Of a stretch of DNA of 7,453 nucleotides, positions 1 to 7,007 are shown in pieces; position 1 is the first letter of the stretch; every line of letters begins with the position of its first letter. Made by a program: the position numbers and the translations under genes. This stretch comes from Thermoleophilaceae bacterium (lineage in GTDB: Bacteria; Actinomycetota; Thermoleophilia; Solirubrobacterales; Thermoleophilaceae), in contig JACCTJ010000352.1 of the NCBI GenBank assembly GCA_013812485.1, positions 1 to 7,453 on the forward strand, given 5' to 3'. The notes under the pieces are model-generated. The model was not told where the DNA came from, did not search any database, and saw only the letters and a program-made list of their open reading frames with translations.

Positions 1-1463
1 CCTTCGCCCCCGGGGACGAGGTCAAGAAGATCAAGGTGCCCGTCCGAGCGGACGTGCTCGACGAGGGCGACGAGCAGCTCGACGTCACCCTCTCGGAGCC
101 CGGCGGTGGCACGCCGGTGAACGCCACCATGCCCGCGGACAAGACCGGCACGCTCACGCTCGTCGACGACGACCCCGAGCCTGCGGTCTCGATTCGAGAC
201 GAGGTGTTCGTCGAGGAGGGCGACACGGCCGATGTCACGGCGCTCGTGCCCGTCAGGCTCTCCGCGCCGAGCGGCCGGCGGGTGACCGTCGCCTATGCGA
301 CCGAGGCGGCGTCGGCCACCGCGGGCGACGACTACGAGACCACCACGGGCACGCTCACCTTCGACCCGGGCGATCCCACCGTGAAGACGATCGCCGTACC
401 GATCCGCGGCGATACCCTGGACGAGCCCGCGGAGCCCTTGACGCTCCGGCTCTCCGCGCCGTCGAATGCGAGCCTCGACCCGTCGGTCGCGGACTCGACG
501 ATCCGGATCGTGGACCAGGATCCCCCGCGGCCGCCGAGCGCGACCCCCTCGCTCTCGGTCGACGACGTCCGGGTGGCCGAAGGGAACACCGGCGAGAACC
601 CCGCGCGCCTGCGCCTCCAGCTCTCGGAGAGCACCGACCAGGCCGTCACGGCCTCGTACTCGACGGCCGACGTCACCGCGCAGGCCCCGACGGACTACGA
701 CGCCGAGAGCGGCACCGTGACCTTCTCGCCCGGCGAGCGGACCGCGGTGGTCGATGTCCCGGTGAACGGGGACAAGACCGACGAGAGCGACGAGGCCTTC
801 GACCTCAACCTGCCCAACGTTTCGTCCAACGCGACGCTCGGTGACTCGAGCGGACGTGTGACCATCGTCGACGACGATGAGATTCCTCCCGAGACGACGA
901 TCACCTCCGGGCCCTCCGGGACCGTCCGCTCCACGACCGCGAGCGTCGCCTTCAAGTCCTCGGAGCCCGAGGCCGGATCGTTCGAATGTCGTCGCGACGG
1001 GGGCTCCTGGTCTGCCTGCGCCTCGCCGGCGGGCTATTCCGCCTTGGGCCAGGGCGCTCACACCTTCGAGGTCCGTGCCATCGACGGCGAGGGCACCGTC
1101 GATCCTACGCCGGACAAGCGCAGCTGGACCGTCGACACCTCGGCTCCCAGGGTCACGGCCGTGAGTCCCTCCTCCGGCGCGAGGAGGGTCGCCCCCGGCG
1201 CGAACGTGCTGGCCACGTTCTCCGAGGCCATGCAGACGAGCACGATCACCAAGGCGACCGTCACGCTGGTCCGCAAGGGAACGACGCGGCCTGTCGTGGC
1301 GAAGGTCAGCTATAGCCCGACCACCAAGCGCGCAACGCTGGACCCATCGGCGAGCCTCGCCCGCGGCGCCACCTACACCGCGACGGTCACGACCGGGGCC
1401 AAGGACCTCGCAGGCAACCCGCTCGCCCCCAGGAAGACCTGGTCGTTCACGGTCAAGCGTTGA
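1..1463 (+). CDS. Calx-beta / Ig-like repeat surface protein, 5'-truncated (C-terminal part)
   Basis: The open frame starts at base 3 and is cut by the window edge. The GTG at 36 lies inside a Calx-beta domain, so it is not the true start. Modules in order: the end of one Calx-beta domain (to about base 176); a second (about 183-523) and a third (about 546-881), each opening with a VSIRD- or LSVDD-like strand and closing with the acidic VDDD/VDQD signature typical of this calcium-binding fold; an Ig-like module (about 888-1146) with two cysteines (FEC and SAC) that could form a disulfide; and a C-terminal Big_5/SbsA-like Ig domain (about 1147-1463) with the characteristic FSEAM and DLAGNPL motifs. 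The protein ends at FTVKR with no LPXTG motif or membrane helix, so any anchor or signal peptide is upstream or absent. The likely role is an extracellular adhesin-like or structural protein. No enzymatic domain is visible in this part, and the specific function is unknown. Confidence 0.88.
   Translation, partial: FAPGDEVKKIKVPVRADVLDEGDEQLDVTLSEPGGGTPVNATMPADKTGTLTLVDDDPEPAVSIRDEVFVEEGDTADVTALVPVRLSAPSGRRVTVAYATEAASATAGDDYETTTGTLTFDPGDPTVKTIAVPIRGDTLDEPAEPLTLRLSAPSNASLDPSVADSTIRIVDQDPPRPPSATPSLSVDDVRVAEGNTGENPARLRLQLSESTDQAVTASYSTADVTAQAPTDYDAESGTVTFSPGERTAVVDVPVNGDKTDESDEAFDLNLPNVSSNATLGDSSGRVTIVDDDEIPPETTITSGPSGTVRSTTASVAFKSSEPEAGSFECRRDGGSWSACASPAGYSALGQGAHTFEVRAIDGEGTVDPTPDKRSWTVDTSAPRVTAVSPSSGARRVAPGANVLATFSEAMQTSTITKATVTLVRKGTTRPVVAKVSYSPTTKRATLDPSASLARGATYTATVTTGAKDLAGNPLAPRKTWSFTVKR
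3..881 (+). repeat. Tandem Calx-beta domain repeats (protein level)
   Basis: Two complete units and the tail of a third recur at about 350-base spacing. Each ends with a short acidic run (VDDDPEP near 160-180, VDQDPP near 510-525, VDDDEIPP near 865-890) and carries a mid-domain pattern of TGTLTF or SGTVTF followed by PGD/PGE. Divergence between units is high at the DNA level, so this is an old domain duplication rather than a recent DNA repeat. The acidic linkers are the calcium-binding positions in known Calx-beta domains. Confidence 0.7.
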
Positions 1464-1584
1464 GAGCAGGGCGGGGCCGCGAGACGCGCGACCGGCGACG
1501 TCGATGCCATCCGGGACAACACCGCGAGCGTTGTGGAGATCGGGCCGGCGCCGACGGCCGGCGACGATGACTCACGCGAGGCGT

Positions 1585-1609
1585 TACATTTGTGTACATG
1601 CCAAGTAAC
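1585..1609 (+). promoter_or_regulatory. Putative leaderless promoter and operator of the antitoxin-toxin operon
   Basis: TACATT at 1585-1590 fits the TANNNT -10 consensus and lies 7 bases before the ATG at 1598, the spacing expected if transcription begins at or next to the start codon. The only purine-rich stretch upstream (GCGAGG, about 1576-1581) is about 16 bases from the ATG, too far for a normal ribosome binding site. The same AT-rich island holds inverted-repeat arms GTTAC (1583-1587) and GTAAC (1605-1609) around a TGTACA palindrome (1593-1598), though the two centres differ by half a base. Phd/YefM antitoxins commonly repress their own promoter through such palindromes. No convincing -35 element was seen. 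Confidence 0.5.
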
Positions 1610-1891
1610 ACAGTCGGAGTTCGAGATCTCCGCCAGAACCTCAGCCGCTATCTCGAGCGAGCTCGCAAGGGCGAGCGCGTCGTCGTCACCGAGCGCAACC
1701 GCCCGATCGCGGTGCTCGCCCCGTTGCCCGAGAACGAGGATCCGCTCGCGCGGTTGATCGCCGAAGGCAAGGTGATCCCCGCCGACCGCCCACTGGTACT
1801 CGACGAGCTCGAGCCGGTCGAGCTCGACGATCCGTACGCCGGTTCCAAGGCCCTCGGGGAGATGCGAGAAGAGCCGGACTACGGACATTGA
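1598..1891 (+). CDS. Type II antitoxin, Phd/YefM family (VapB-like partner)
   Basis: The 97-residue protein opens with the classic Phd/YefM DNA-binding half: VGVRDLRQNLSRYLERARKG (residues 6-25), then ERVVVTERNRPIAVLAPL (26-43). The remainder (about 44-97) is acidic and likely disordered, and would wrap and neutralise the toxin. In the cell it should bind its own promoter DNA and the PIN toxin encoded next. I chose the ATG at 1598 over the GTG at 1592 because the conserved family region starts just after MPSNTVGV and a -10 element is placed for a transcript starting at 1598. The stop codon overlaps the toxin start (TTGA, 1888-1891), which indicates translational coupling. Length and architecture are normal for the family. 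The family call is firm; the identity of the bound operator is inference. Confidence 0.9.
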   Translation: MPSNTVGVRDLRQNLSRYLERARKGERVVVTERNRPIAVLAPLPENEDPLARLIAEGKVIPADRPLVLDELEPVELDDPYAGSKALGEMREEPDYGH

Positions 1892-2319
1892 GGCGCCGGC
1901 CGCTGCTCTACCTCGATGCGTCGGCCATCGTCAAGCTCGTCCTGGTCGAACCCGAGTCGGTCGCGCTTCGGACGGTCGCCACCACCGCCCGCATCGCCGC
2001 GAGCGAGCTCGTTGTCGTCGAGGTCGCGCGGGCACTCGGTCGTGTGCCGGCGAACCAGTCCGAACGAGCGAGGGTGCGGCGCGAGGAGCAGCGGGTACTG
2101 GCGGGCCTTGATCTCGTGGCGCTCACCCGGCCGCTGCTCACGTCCGCTGGGAGGCTCGCCCCGCCCCGCCTCAGGTCACTTGACGCGGTACACGTGGCCA
2201 GCGCGTTGACCTTTGGCACGGGCGTCGCTTCGTTCGTCAGCTACGACCGCCGCCAGCTCGATGCGGCGGCGGACGTGGGCCTGACGGTCTTGAGTCCGGG
2301 CGCGCCCGTGGCCAGGTAG
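1888..2319 (+). CDS. vapC: VapC-type PIN-domain ribonuclease toxin
   Basis: The 143-residue protein is a PIN-domain toxin, expected to be a Mg2+-dependent endoribonuclease held inactive by the antitoxin encoded just upstream. The acidic catalytic set is present: D10 in YLDASAIVKL, E45 in VVVEVARAL (E40 lies nearby), D99 in SLDAVHVASAL, and D120 in the FVSYDRRQ motif. Length is typical of the family. The start is a TTG at 1888 that overlaps the antitoxin stop by 4 bases. No later start in this frame keeps the first catalytic aspartate with a normal N-terminal strand. A weak TTG without a clear ribosome binding site fits low, coupled toxin synthesis. The cellular RNA target cannot be told from sequence. 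Nothing suggests inactivation. Confidence 0.92.
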   Translation: MRRRPLLYLDASAIVKLVLVEPESVALRTVATTARIAASELVVVEVARALGRVPANQSERARVRREEQRVLAGLDLVALTRPLLTSAGRLAPPRLRSLDAVHVASALTFGTGVASFVSYDRRQLDAAADVGLTVLSPGAPVAR

Positions 2320-2336
2320 GGACCGCGCCGGCGCCA

Positions 2337-2342
2337 TAGAAT
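2337..2342 (+). promoter_or_regulatory. -10 element (TAGAAT) of a leaderless hisIE-trp promoter
   Basis: TAGAAT is a near-consensus -10 hexamer in the 29-base gap after the toxin gene. Six bases separate it from the hisIE ATG, so transcription would start at or beside A2349, giving a leaderless mRNA. No Shine-Dalgarno sequence lies at normal distance before that ATG, which agrees. No recognisable -35 element sits 16-18 bases upstream, as is common in actinobacterial promoters. This would be the main promoter of the his-trp operon. Confidence 0.6.
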
Positions 2343-2348
2343 CGAGTC

Positions 2349-2948
2349 ATGGACGACCAGATCGCCTACGACGGGCGCGGGCTCGTCCCCTGCGTGGTCC
2401 AAGACGCCTCGACCGGCGAGGTGCTCACGCTTGCCTACATGAACGCCGAGGCCCTCGAGCAGACCCGCGCGACCGGGGAGATGCACTTCTTCAGCCGCTC
2501 GCGCGGCGAGCTCTGGCACAAGGGGGAGACCTCGGGCAACGTGCAGCGGGTGCGCGGGCTGCGCCTCGACTGCGACGGCGACGCGATCGTCGCACTCGTC
2601 GACCCCGCGGGGCCGGCCTGCCACACCGGCGAGCGGACGTGCTTCTTCCGCGGCGAGACCGAGCCCGTCGTCGGCGAAGCGCTCGCCGTGCTCGAGCGGG
2701 TGATCGCCGAACGCAGGGCGAACGCGAACGGCTCGTCCTACACCCGCGAGCTGCTCGACGACCCGCCGCGGATCGGGGCCAAGGTGCGCGAGGAGGCCGA
2801 GGAGGTCGCGCGCGCGGCGGCCGAGGAGCCCGACGAGCGGGTGAGCTCAGAGGCCGCCGACGTGCTGTACCACCTAACCGTGCTGCTGGCCTCCCGCGAC
2901 CTTTCGCTGGCCGACGCCTTCGCCGAGCTCAATGCCCGCCGGGGCTGA
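2349..2948 (+). CDS. hisIE: Bifunctional phosphoribosyl-AMP cyclohydrolase / phosphoribosyl-ATP pyrophosphatase
   Basis: This 199-residue fusion carries out steps 2 and 3 of cytoplasmic histidine synthesis: HisE hydrolyses PR-ATP to PR-AMP, and HisI opens the adenine ring of PR-AMP. The HisI domain (about 1-108) shows the [18 protein letters not shown] signature (47-64), Mg-binding aspartates D74/D76/D78 in DCDGDA, and Zn ligands C75, C91 and C98. The HisE domain (about 112-199) has SYTRELL, the KVREEAEEV helix (145-153) and [13 protein letters not shown] (168-180), as in MazG-like all-alpha pyrophosphohydrolases. Domain order and length match known hisIE fusions. The ATG at 2349 is supported by the start of HisI homology and by a -10 element 6 bases upstream. 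It heads an operon with trpE 12 bases downstream. Many actinobacteria carry hisI and hisE as separate genes, so the fused form is a useful taxonomic marker. Confidence 0.96.
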   Translation: MDDQIAYDGRGLVPCVVQDASTGEVLTLAYMNAEALEQTRATGEMHFFSRSRGELWHKGETSGNVQRVRGLRLDCDGDAIVALVDPAGPACHTGERTCFFRGETEPVVGEALAVLERVIAERRANANGSSYTRELLDDPPRIGAKVREEAEEVARAAAEEPDERVSSEAADVLYHLTVLLASRDLSLADAFAELNARRG

Positions 2949-2950
2949 GC

Positions 2951-2954
2951 GAGG
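2951..2954 (+). promoter_or_regulatory. Ribosome binding site of trpE
   Basis: GAGG lies 6 bases before the GTG at 2961, between the hisIE stop and the trpE start. It decides in favour of that GTG, which is also the first candidate start after the upstream gene. Confidence 0.6.
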
Positions 2955-2960
2955 CCGGCG

Positions 2961-4481
2961 GTGAGCGCGCCCATCGCGGCGCGCCCCGCGGGCGAGCTCG
3001 CTGTCGCTCCGAGTCTCGACGACGCGCGCTCGCTCGCCCGCGAGCACTCGGTCGTGCCGCTGCGCCACACCTTCATCGACGACTGCGAGACCCCGGTCGC
3101 GGCCTACCTCAAGCTCCGCGGCGGCGGCCCCTCGTTCCTGCTCGAGTCGGCCGAGCAGGGACAGCGCTTCGGGCGCTGGTCGTTCGTGGGAGTGCGCCCG
3201 CGGACGACGGTTCGTCTCGACGCCGGGGTTCTCAGCGTGGGCGGTGAGCCGCGCGAGTGGGAGGACCCCTACCGCGCCGTGGCGGCCGAGCTCGAGCGCC
3301 ATCGCGCCGCGCCGGTGCCCGAGGGCGGGCCGCCGTTCGCCGGGGGCGCCGTCGGCCTGTTCGGCTACGACCTCGTCCGCCACGCCGAGCCCTCGGTCGG
3401 ATCGCCCAATCCCGACGAGCTCGGGCTGCCCGACCTCGCGCTGATGATCTCGGACGTGCTCGTCGCCTTCGATCACTTCACTCACGAGGTCACGGTGGTG
3501 GCCAACGTGTTCGGCGAGGACGTCGAGGCCGGCGGGATCGAGGCCGCCTACGAGCAGGCGGTCGCGGCTATCGCCGACGTGCGCGAGCGCCTTACCGCTG
3601 CCGTGCCGCGCGCGGGCGGCGCCCATCGCGAGCCGCCGGACTTCGGCGACTCGAACCTCGGCGAGGCCGGCTACGCCCACGCCGTCGAGCGCGTGCGCTC
3701 CTACATTCGCGCCGGCGACTGCTACCAGGTCGTGCCGAGCCAGCGCTGGAGCGCCGAGGCACCGGTCGAGGCATTCTCGATCTACCGCGGGCTGCGCTCG
3801 GTCAACCCGAGCCCGTACATGTACTTCCTCGACTTCGGCGACTTCGAGATCGCGGGCGCCTCGCCGGAGTCGCTCGTGAAGGTCACCGGTCGCCGCGCGG
3901 AGCAGCGCCCGATCGCGGGTACGCGGCCGCGCGCCGCGACCGCCGATGGCGACCTCGCCCGTGCCCGCGAGCTGCTCGCCGACGAGAAGGAGCGCGCCGA
4001 GCACGTGATGCTCGTCGATCTCGCTCGCAACGATCTCGGACGCGTGTGCGAGTACGGCAGCGTCACCGTCGACGAGCTGATGGTCGTCGAGACCTACTCG
4101 CACGTCATGCACATCGTCTCGTCGGTGTCCGGTGAGCTCGCGGCCGACGTGAGCGCGGTCGAGGCGCTGCGCGCCTGCCTGCCCGCGGGGACGCTCTCGG
4201 GCGCGCCCAAGATCCGCGCCATGCAGATCATCGACGAGCTCGAGCCGGTCAAGCGCGGCGCCTACGGGGGCGCGGTCGGCTACCTGTCGTTCTCCGGCGA
4301 CCTCGACTCGTGCATCTTCATTCGCTCCGCCGTGGTCAAGGACGGGCGCGTCCACGTTCAAGCGGGCGGGGGGATCGTCGCCGACTCGGATCCCGACTAC
4401 GAGGTGCGCGAGACCGAGGCCAAGGCCGGCGCCGTGCGCGCGGCGATTGAGCTCGCGTGCCGGCAGGGGGACTGGGCCTGA
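2961..4481 (+). CDS. trpE: Anthranilate synthase component I
   Basis: The 506-residue protein converts chorismate and ammonia (from TrpG) to anthranilate, the first committed step of tryptophan synthesis. The N-terminal regulatory part carries the LLES motif (residues 60-63) that binds feedback tryptophan, and the NPSPYMYF motif (282-289) completes that site. The chorismate-binding domain (about 233-498) shows ESLVKV, the GTRPR loop (320-324), [15 protein letters not shown] (348-362), the catalytic-region HVMHIVS (381-387), [12 protein letters not shown] (410-421) and [14 protein letters not shown] (477-490). The NPSPYMYF and LLES motifs favour trpE over pabB or a salicylate synthase. Full length is normal. 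The start is GTG 2961, preceded by GAGG at 6 bases. It lies between hisIE and trpG in a clear operon. Feedback inhibition by tryptophan is expected from the intact motif. Confidence 0.97.
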   Translation: MSAPIAARPAGELAVAPSLDDARSLAREHSVVPLRHTFIDDCETPVAAYLKLRGGGPSFLLESAEQGQRFGRWSFVGVRPRTTVRLDAGVLSVGGEPREWEDPYRAVAAELERHRAAPVPEGGPPFAGGAVGLFGYDLVRHAEPSVGSPNPDELGLPDLALMISDVLVAFDHFTHEVTVVANVFGEDVEAGGIEAAYEQAVAAIADVRERLTAAVPRAGGAHREPPDFGDSNLGEAGYAHAVERVRSYIRAGDCYQVVPSQRWSAEAPVEAFSIYRGLRSVNPSPYMYFLDFGDFEIAGASPESLVKVTGRRAEQRPIAGTRPRAATADGDLARARELLADEKERAEHVMLVDLARNDLGRVCEYGSVTVDELMVVETYSHVMHIVSSVSGELAADVSAVEALRACLPAGTLSGAPKIRAMQIIDELEPVKRGAYGGAVGYLSFSGDLDSCIFIRSAVVKDGRVHVQAGGGIVADSDPDYEVRETEAKAGAVRAAIELACRQGDWA

Positions 4482-4483
4482 GG
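4480..4483 (+). promoter_or_regulatory. Ribosome binding site of trpG overlapping the trpE stop codon
   Basis: GAGG overlaps the trpE TGA (TGAGG) and lies 8 bases before the ATG at 4492. This supports ATG 4492 rather than the in-frame GTG at 4447 inside trpE, and suggests coupled translation, which would balance the two anthranilate synthase subunits. Confidence 0.6.
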
Positions 4484-4491
4484 CCGCGGCG

Positions 4492-5055
4492 ATGCGCGTG
4501 CTCGTCCTCGACAACTACGACTCCTTCACCTGGAACCTCGTCCAGTACCTCGGCGAGCTGGGGTGCGAGCTCGACGTCACCCGCAACGACGAGGCCACCG
4601 TCGACGAGCTGCTCGACCGCGCACCCGAGCGGGTCGTGATCTCGCCCGGACCGTGCTCGCCGGCCGAGGCTGGGGTCTCGACCGCAGCGATCCGCCGCTT
4701 CGCCGAGGCGGGCACTGCGGTGCTCGGGGTCTGCCTCGGCCATCAGGCGCTGGCGGCCGCCTTCGGTGGGCGCGTGGTCCGCGGCGACCCGATCCACGGC
4801 AAGGCCGCGAGCGTCGAGCACGACGGGCGGACGATCTTCCGGGGACTCGCCAGCCCGTTCGTGGCCGCGCGCTACCACTCGCTCGTGGTCGACCCCGCGC
4901 TGCCGGAGTGCCTCGAACGCTCGGCCGAGGCCGGCGGCACGGTCATGGCCCTGCGCCACCGCGAGCTTCCGGCCGAGGGCGTGCAGTTCCACCCCGAGTC
5001 GGTGCTCACCGAGGACGGTCGCGCGCTGCTTCGGAACTTCCTCGAAGCGGCCTGA
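4492..5055 (+). CDS. trpG: Anthranilate synthase component II, glutamine amidotransferase
   Basis: This 187-residue class I glutamine amidotransferase supplies ammonia from glutamine to TrpE. The triad is complete: nucleophile C81 in [10 protein letters not shown]167 and E169 in VQFHPES. The oxyanion and substrate loop [11 protein letters not shown] (51-61) and the RYHSL motif (127-131) are also present. The N-terminus [20 protein letters not shown] is that of the TrpG/PabA family and fixes the start at ATG 4492. Upstream extension to 4447 would add residues from within trpE and has no homology. Because TrpG and PabA are often the same protein in bacteria, it may also serve p-aminobenzoate synthesis. 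The trpE neighbour makes the trp role certain. It starts 10 bases after trpE. Confidence 0.96.
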   Translation: MRVLVLDNYDSFTWNLVQYLGELGCELDVTRNDEATVDELLDRAPERVVISPGPCSPAEAGVSTAAIRRFAEAGTAVLGVCLGHQALAAAFGGRVVRGDPIHGKAASVEHDGRTIFRGLASPFVAARYHSLVVDPALPECLERSAEAGGTVMALRHRELPAEGVQFHPESVLTEDGRALLRNFLEAA

Positions 5056-5059
5056 GGCC

Positions 5060-5065
5060 TAGGAT
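5060..5065 (+). promoter_or_regulatory. Possible internal -10 element (TAGGAT) before trpD
   Basis: TAGGAT in the 23-base trpG-trpD gap fits TANNNT. A start of transcription about 7 bases downstream would leave only about 6-7 bases of leader before the trpD GTG at 5079. It coincides with overlapping palindromes CCTAGG (5058-5063) and GGATCC (5062-5067). No -35 element is visible. Chance occurrence is quite possible; the main support is that trpD lacks a normally spaced ribosome binding site. Confidence 0.3.
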
Positions 5066-5078
5066 CCGGTAACCGACC

Positions 5079-6125
5079 GTGCCGAACCCCGTCCTCACCA
5101 CGGCGATCGACCGGCTCGCCTCGGGCCGAGCCCTCTCCGCCGAGGTGGCGGCCGAGGCGCTGCGGACGATCATGGAGGGCGACGCCTCCGAGGTGCAGAC
5201 CGCCGCCTTCCTGATCGCTCTGCGTACGAAGGGGGAGACGGTCGACGAGCTCACCGGGCTTGCGCAGACGATGCGCGAGCTGAGTCTCAAGGTCGTGGTC
5301 TCCGAGGAGGCCGCGCGCGACGGCCTGCTCGACACCGCCGGCACGGGCGGCGGGCGCCCGACGGCCAACGTCTCGACCACGGCGGCGCTCGTGGCCGCGG
5401 GCGCGGGCTGCCGCGTGGCCAAGCACGGCAATCGCTCCTCGACCGGCCTATCGGGCTCGGCCGACCTGCTCGAGGCCCTCGGCGTCCGCATCGACCTCGA
5501 GCCGGCGGCGATCGCCGAGTGCATCGAGGAGATCGGCTTCGGCTTCATGTTCGCGCCGCGCCATCACGCCGCCATGCGCCACGTGGTGCCGGTGCGCAAG
5601 GAGCTCGGGGTGCGCACGGTGTTCAACTTCGTCGGCCCGATCACCAACCCGGCGGGGGCGAGCTGCCAGGTGATCGGTGTCTCCGACCCGGCGTTCCGCG
5701 ACACCCTGGCCGGGGCCCTCGGAGCGCTCGGAGGCCGGCGGGCGCTGGTAGTGTCGAGCGAGGATGGTCTCGACGAGATCAGCGCGTCGGCGCCGACCCG
5801 GGTGACCGAGCTGAACGACGGGGAGCGGCGCGAGCTCAGGATCGTGCCCGAGGAGCTCGGCGTCGAGCCCGCCGCGCCCGACGCTCTGGGCGCGGGAACC
5901 GCTGAACAGAACGCCGAGATCGCCCGCGCCGTGCTCGCGGGGGACCCCGGCCCGGAGCGCTCGGTCACGCTGCTGAACGCCGGCGCGGCGATCTACGTGG
6001 CCGGGCGCGCCGACGACCTCACGGCCGGCGTGCGCGCCGCTGAGGCCGCGATCGACTCCGGCGCCGCGGCCGAGGTCCTCGAGCGCTACGCCGAGCGCAG
6101 CCGCCGGCTCGTCCTCGCCTCGTGA
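5079..6125 (+). CDS. trpD: Anthranilate phosphoribosyltransferase
   Basis: The 348-residue enzyme transfers phosphoribosyl from PRPP to anthranilate, the second step of tryptophan synthesis. The N-terminal helical region (about 1-70) includes TAAFLIALRTKGET. The PRPP-binding loop DTAGTGGGRPTANVST (85-100) is intact, followed by KHGNRSSTGLSGSADLLEALGV (115-136), RHHAAMRHVVPVRKELGVRT (161-180), FNFVGPITNPA (182-192) and the Mg-binding DGLDEIS (229-235). Length matches the family, and no residue expected for catalysis appears to be missing. The start is GTG 5079, the first possible one after an in-frame TAA at 5070. The nearest GAGG (5054-5057) is 21 bases away, so initiation is probably coupled or from a short-leader transcript. 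Its end overlaps the trpC start by 4 bases (GTGA). Confidence 0.97.
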   Translation: MPNPVLTTAIDRLASGRALSAEVAAEALRTIMEGDASEVQTAAFLIALRTKGETVDELTGLAQTMRELSLKVVVSEEAARDGLLDTAGTGGGRPTANVSTTAALVAAGAGCRVAKHGNRSSTGLSGSADLLEALGVRIDLEPAAIAECIEEIGFGFMFAPRHHAAMRHVVPVRKELGVRTVFNFVGPITNPAGASCQVIGVSDPAFRDTLAGALGALGGRRALVVSSEDGLDEISASAPTRVTELNDGERRELRIVPEELGVEPAAPDALGAGTAEQNAEIARAVLAGDPGPERSVTLLNAGAAIYVAGRADDLTAGVRAAEAAIDSGAAAEVLERYAERSRRLVLAS

Positions 6126-6919
6126 GCGTCCGGCTCGAGCGCATTCTCGACGCGACCCGCGAGCGCCTCGAGCAGCGCCGTCGCGAGATACCGGCCTCCG
6201 AGCTCGAGGACCTGATCCGGCCGGGGCTCGAGGGACGACCGTTCAGCGAGGCGCTGGCGAGCCCCCGAACGTCGCTGATCGCCGAGCACAAGCGGCGCTC
6301 GCCGTCGGCCGGGCCGCTGCGCGAGGGCGCCTCGGTGCGCGAGATCGTCCAGGCCTACGAGCGCGGCGGGGCTGCGGCGCTGTCGGTCCTGACCGAGGAG
6401 GAGCACTTCGGTGGCTCGCTCGACGATCTGCGCGAGGCGATCGCCGCCACCGACCTGCCCGTGCTGCGCAAGGACTTCACGATCGATCCCTACCAGCTCC
6501 TCGAGGCCAAGGCCGCGGGCGCCGACGCCGTGCTGCTCGTGGTCGGCGCGCTTCGCTTCGGTGAGCTCTCCGAGCTCTACGCCCGAGCGCGTGAGCTCGA
6601 CCTCGACGCGCTCGTCGAGGTTCACGACGCCGGCGAGCTCGAGACCGCGCTCGCCCTCGACGTCGACGTGATCGGGATCAACAACCGCGACCTGACCGAC
6701 TTCTCGGTCGATCTACAGCGGACCTTCGATCTGCTCGCCGACGTTCCGGCCGGCAAGACCGTGGTCTCAGAGTCGGGGATCTCGGAGCGCGTCCAGGTCG
6801 AGGAGCTCGAGGGCGTGGGCGTGGACGCCGTGCTCGTGGGCGAACGGCTCATGCGCGCGCCCGATCCCGAGGCCTGCGTTCGCGACCTGACCCGCACCGA
6901 GGAGCCCACGCGCGCCTGA
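6122..6919 (+). CDS. trpC: Indole-3-glycerol phosphate synthase
   Basis: The 265-residue TIM-barrel enzyme converts carboxyphenylaminodeoxyribulose phosphate to indole-3-glycerol phosphate with loss of CO2 and water. The full active site is visible: E55 and K57 in IAEHKRRSPSAG, catalytic K117 in LRKDFTID, E166 in LVEVHD, N187 in GINNRDL, and E217/S218 in SESGI. The phosphate-binding end is VLVGERLM (237-244). The spacing of these residues parallels the well-studied archaeal enzyme. It is a single-function protein with no TrpF domain fused. The start is GTG 6122, whose GTGA overlaps the trpD stop. No Shine-Dalgarno is seen, so translation is likely coupled to trpD. It is the last recognisable gene of the operon, since the next gene is unrelated. 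Confidence 0.97.
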   Translation: MSVRLERILDATRERLEQRRREIPASELEDLIRPGLEGRPFSEALASPRTSLIAEHKRRSPSAGPLREGASVREIVQAYERGGAAALSVLTEEEHFGGSLDDLREAIAATDLPVLRKDFTIDPYQLLEAKAAGADAVLLVVGALRFGELSELYARARELDLDALVEVHDAGELETALALDVDVIGINNRDLTDFSVDLQRTFDLLADVPAGKTVVSESGISERVQVEELEGVGVDAVLVGERLMRAPDPEACVRDLTRTEEPTRA

Positions 6920-7007
6920 CCGGATGCTCAGCGCCCGCAGATCGTGGCCTGTCCGGATCTGTCCTGGTGCGGGGCTCGCGTAGGCGTCGAGAAGCTCGAC
7001 CACGGGC

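Noticed and set aside
36..38. GTG as the start of the Calx-beta protein.
   Set aside because: The frame is open back to base 3, and upstream residues (FAPGDEVKKIK) belong to the same Calx-beta domain, so the gene begins before the window.
1544..1562. GCCGGC/GCCGGC hairpin between the surface-protein gene and the antitoxin gene as a terminator.
   Set aside because: The stem is only 6 base pairs, has no T-run, lies about 80 bases past the stop, and such GC palindromes are expected by chance at this composition.
2639..3247. A plus-strand frame of 202 codons across the hisIE-trpE junction.
   Set aside because: It is an out-of-frame reading of two real genes, dominated by arginine and alanine.
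4447..4491. Upstream GTG at 4447 as the trpG start.
   Set aside because: It lies within the trpE coding end and adds residues before the conserved TrpG N-terminus; ATG 4492 has a GAGG 8 bases upstream.
2874..4514. A 546-codon open frame on the minus strand opposite trpE.
   Set aside because: It is exactly antisense to an intact, motif-complete trpE; its composition (rich in R, A, G, D, H, E and V) is what antisense reading of GC-rich codons gives. No domain is recognisable.
4336..5548. Several long minus-strand open frames opposite trpG and early trpD.
   Set aside because: They are complementary to confidently identified genes, low in complexity and rich in Arg/Ala/Ser, without motifs.
6938..6961. 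Inverted repeat CAGATC/GATCTG after trpC as a terminator.
   Set aside because: It has a 6-base stem with a 12-base loop and no following T-run, which is too weak to call a terminator.
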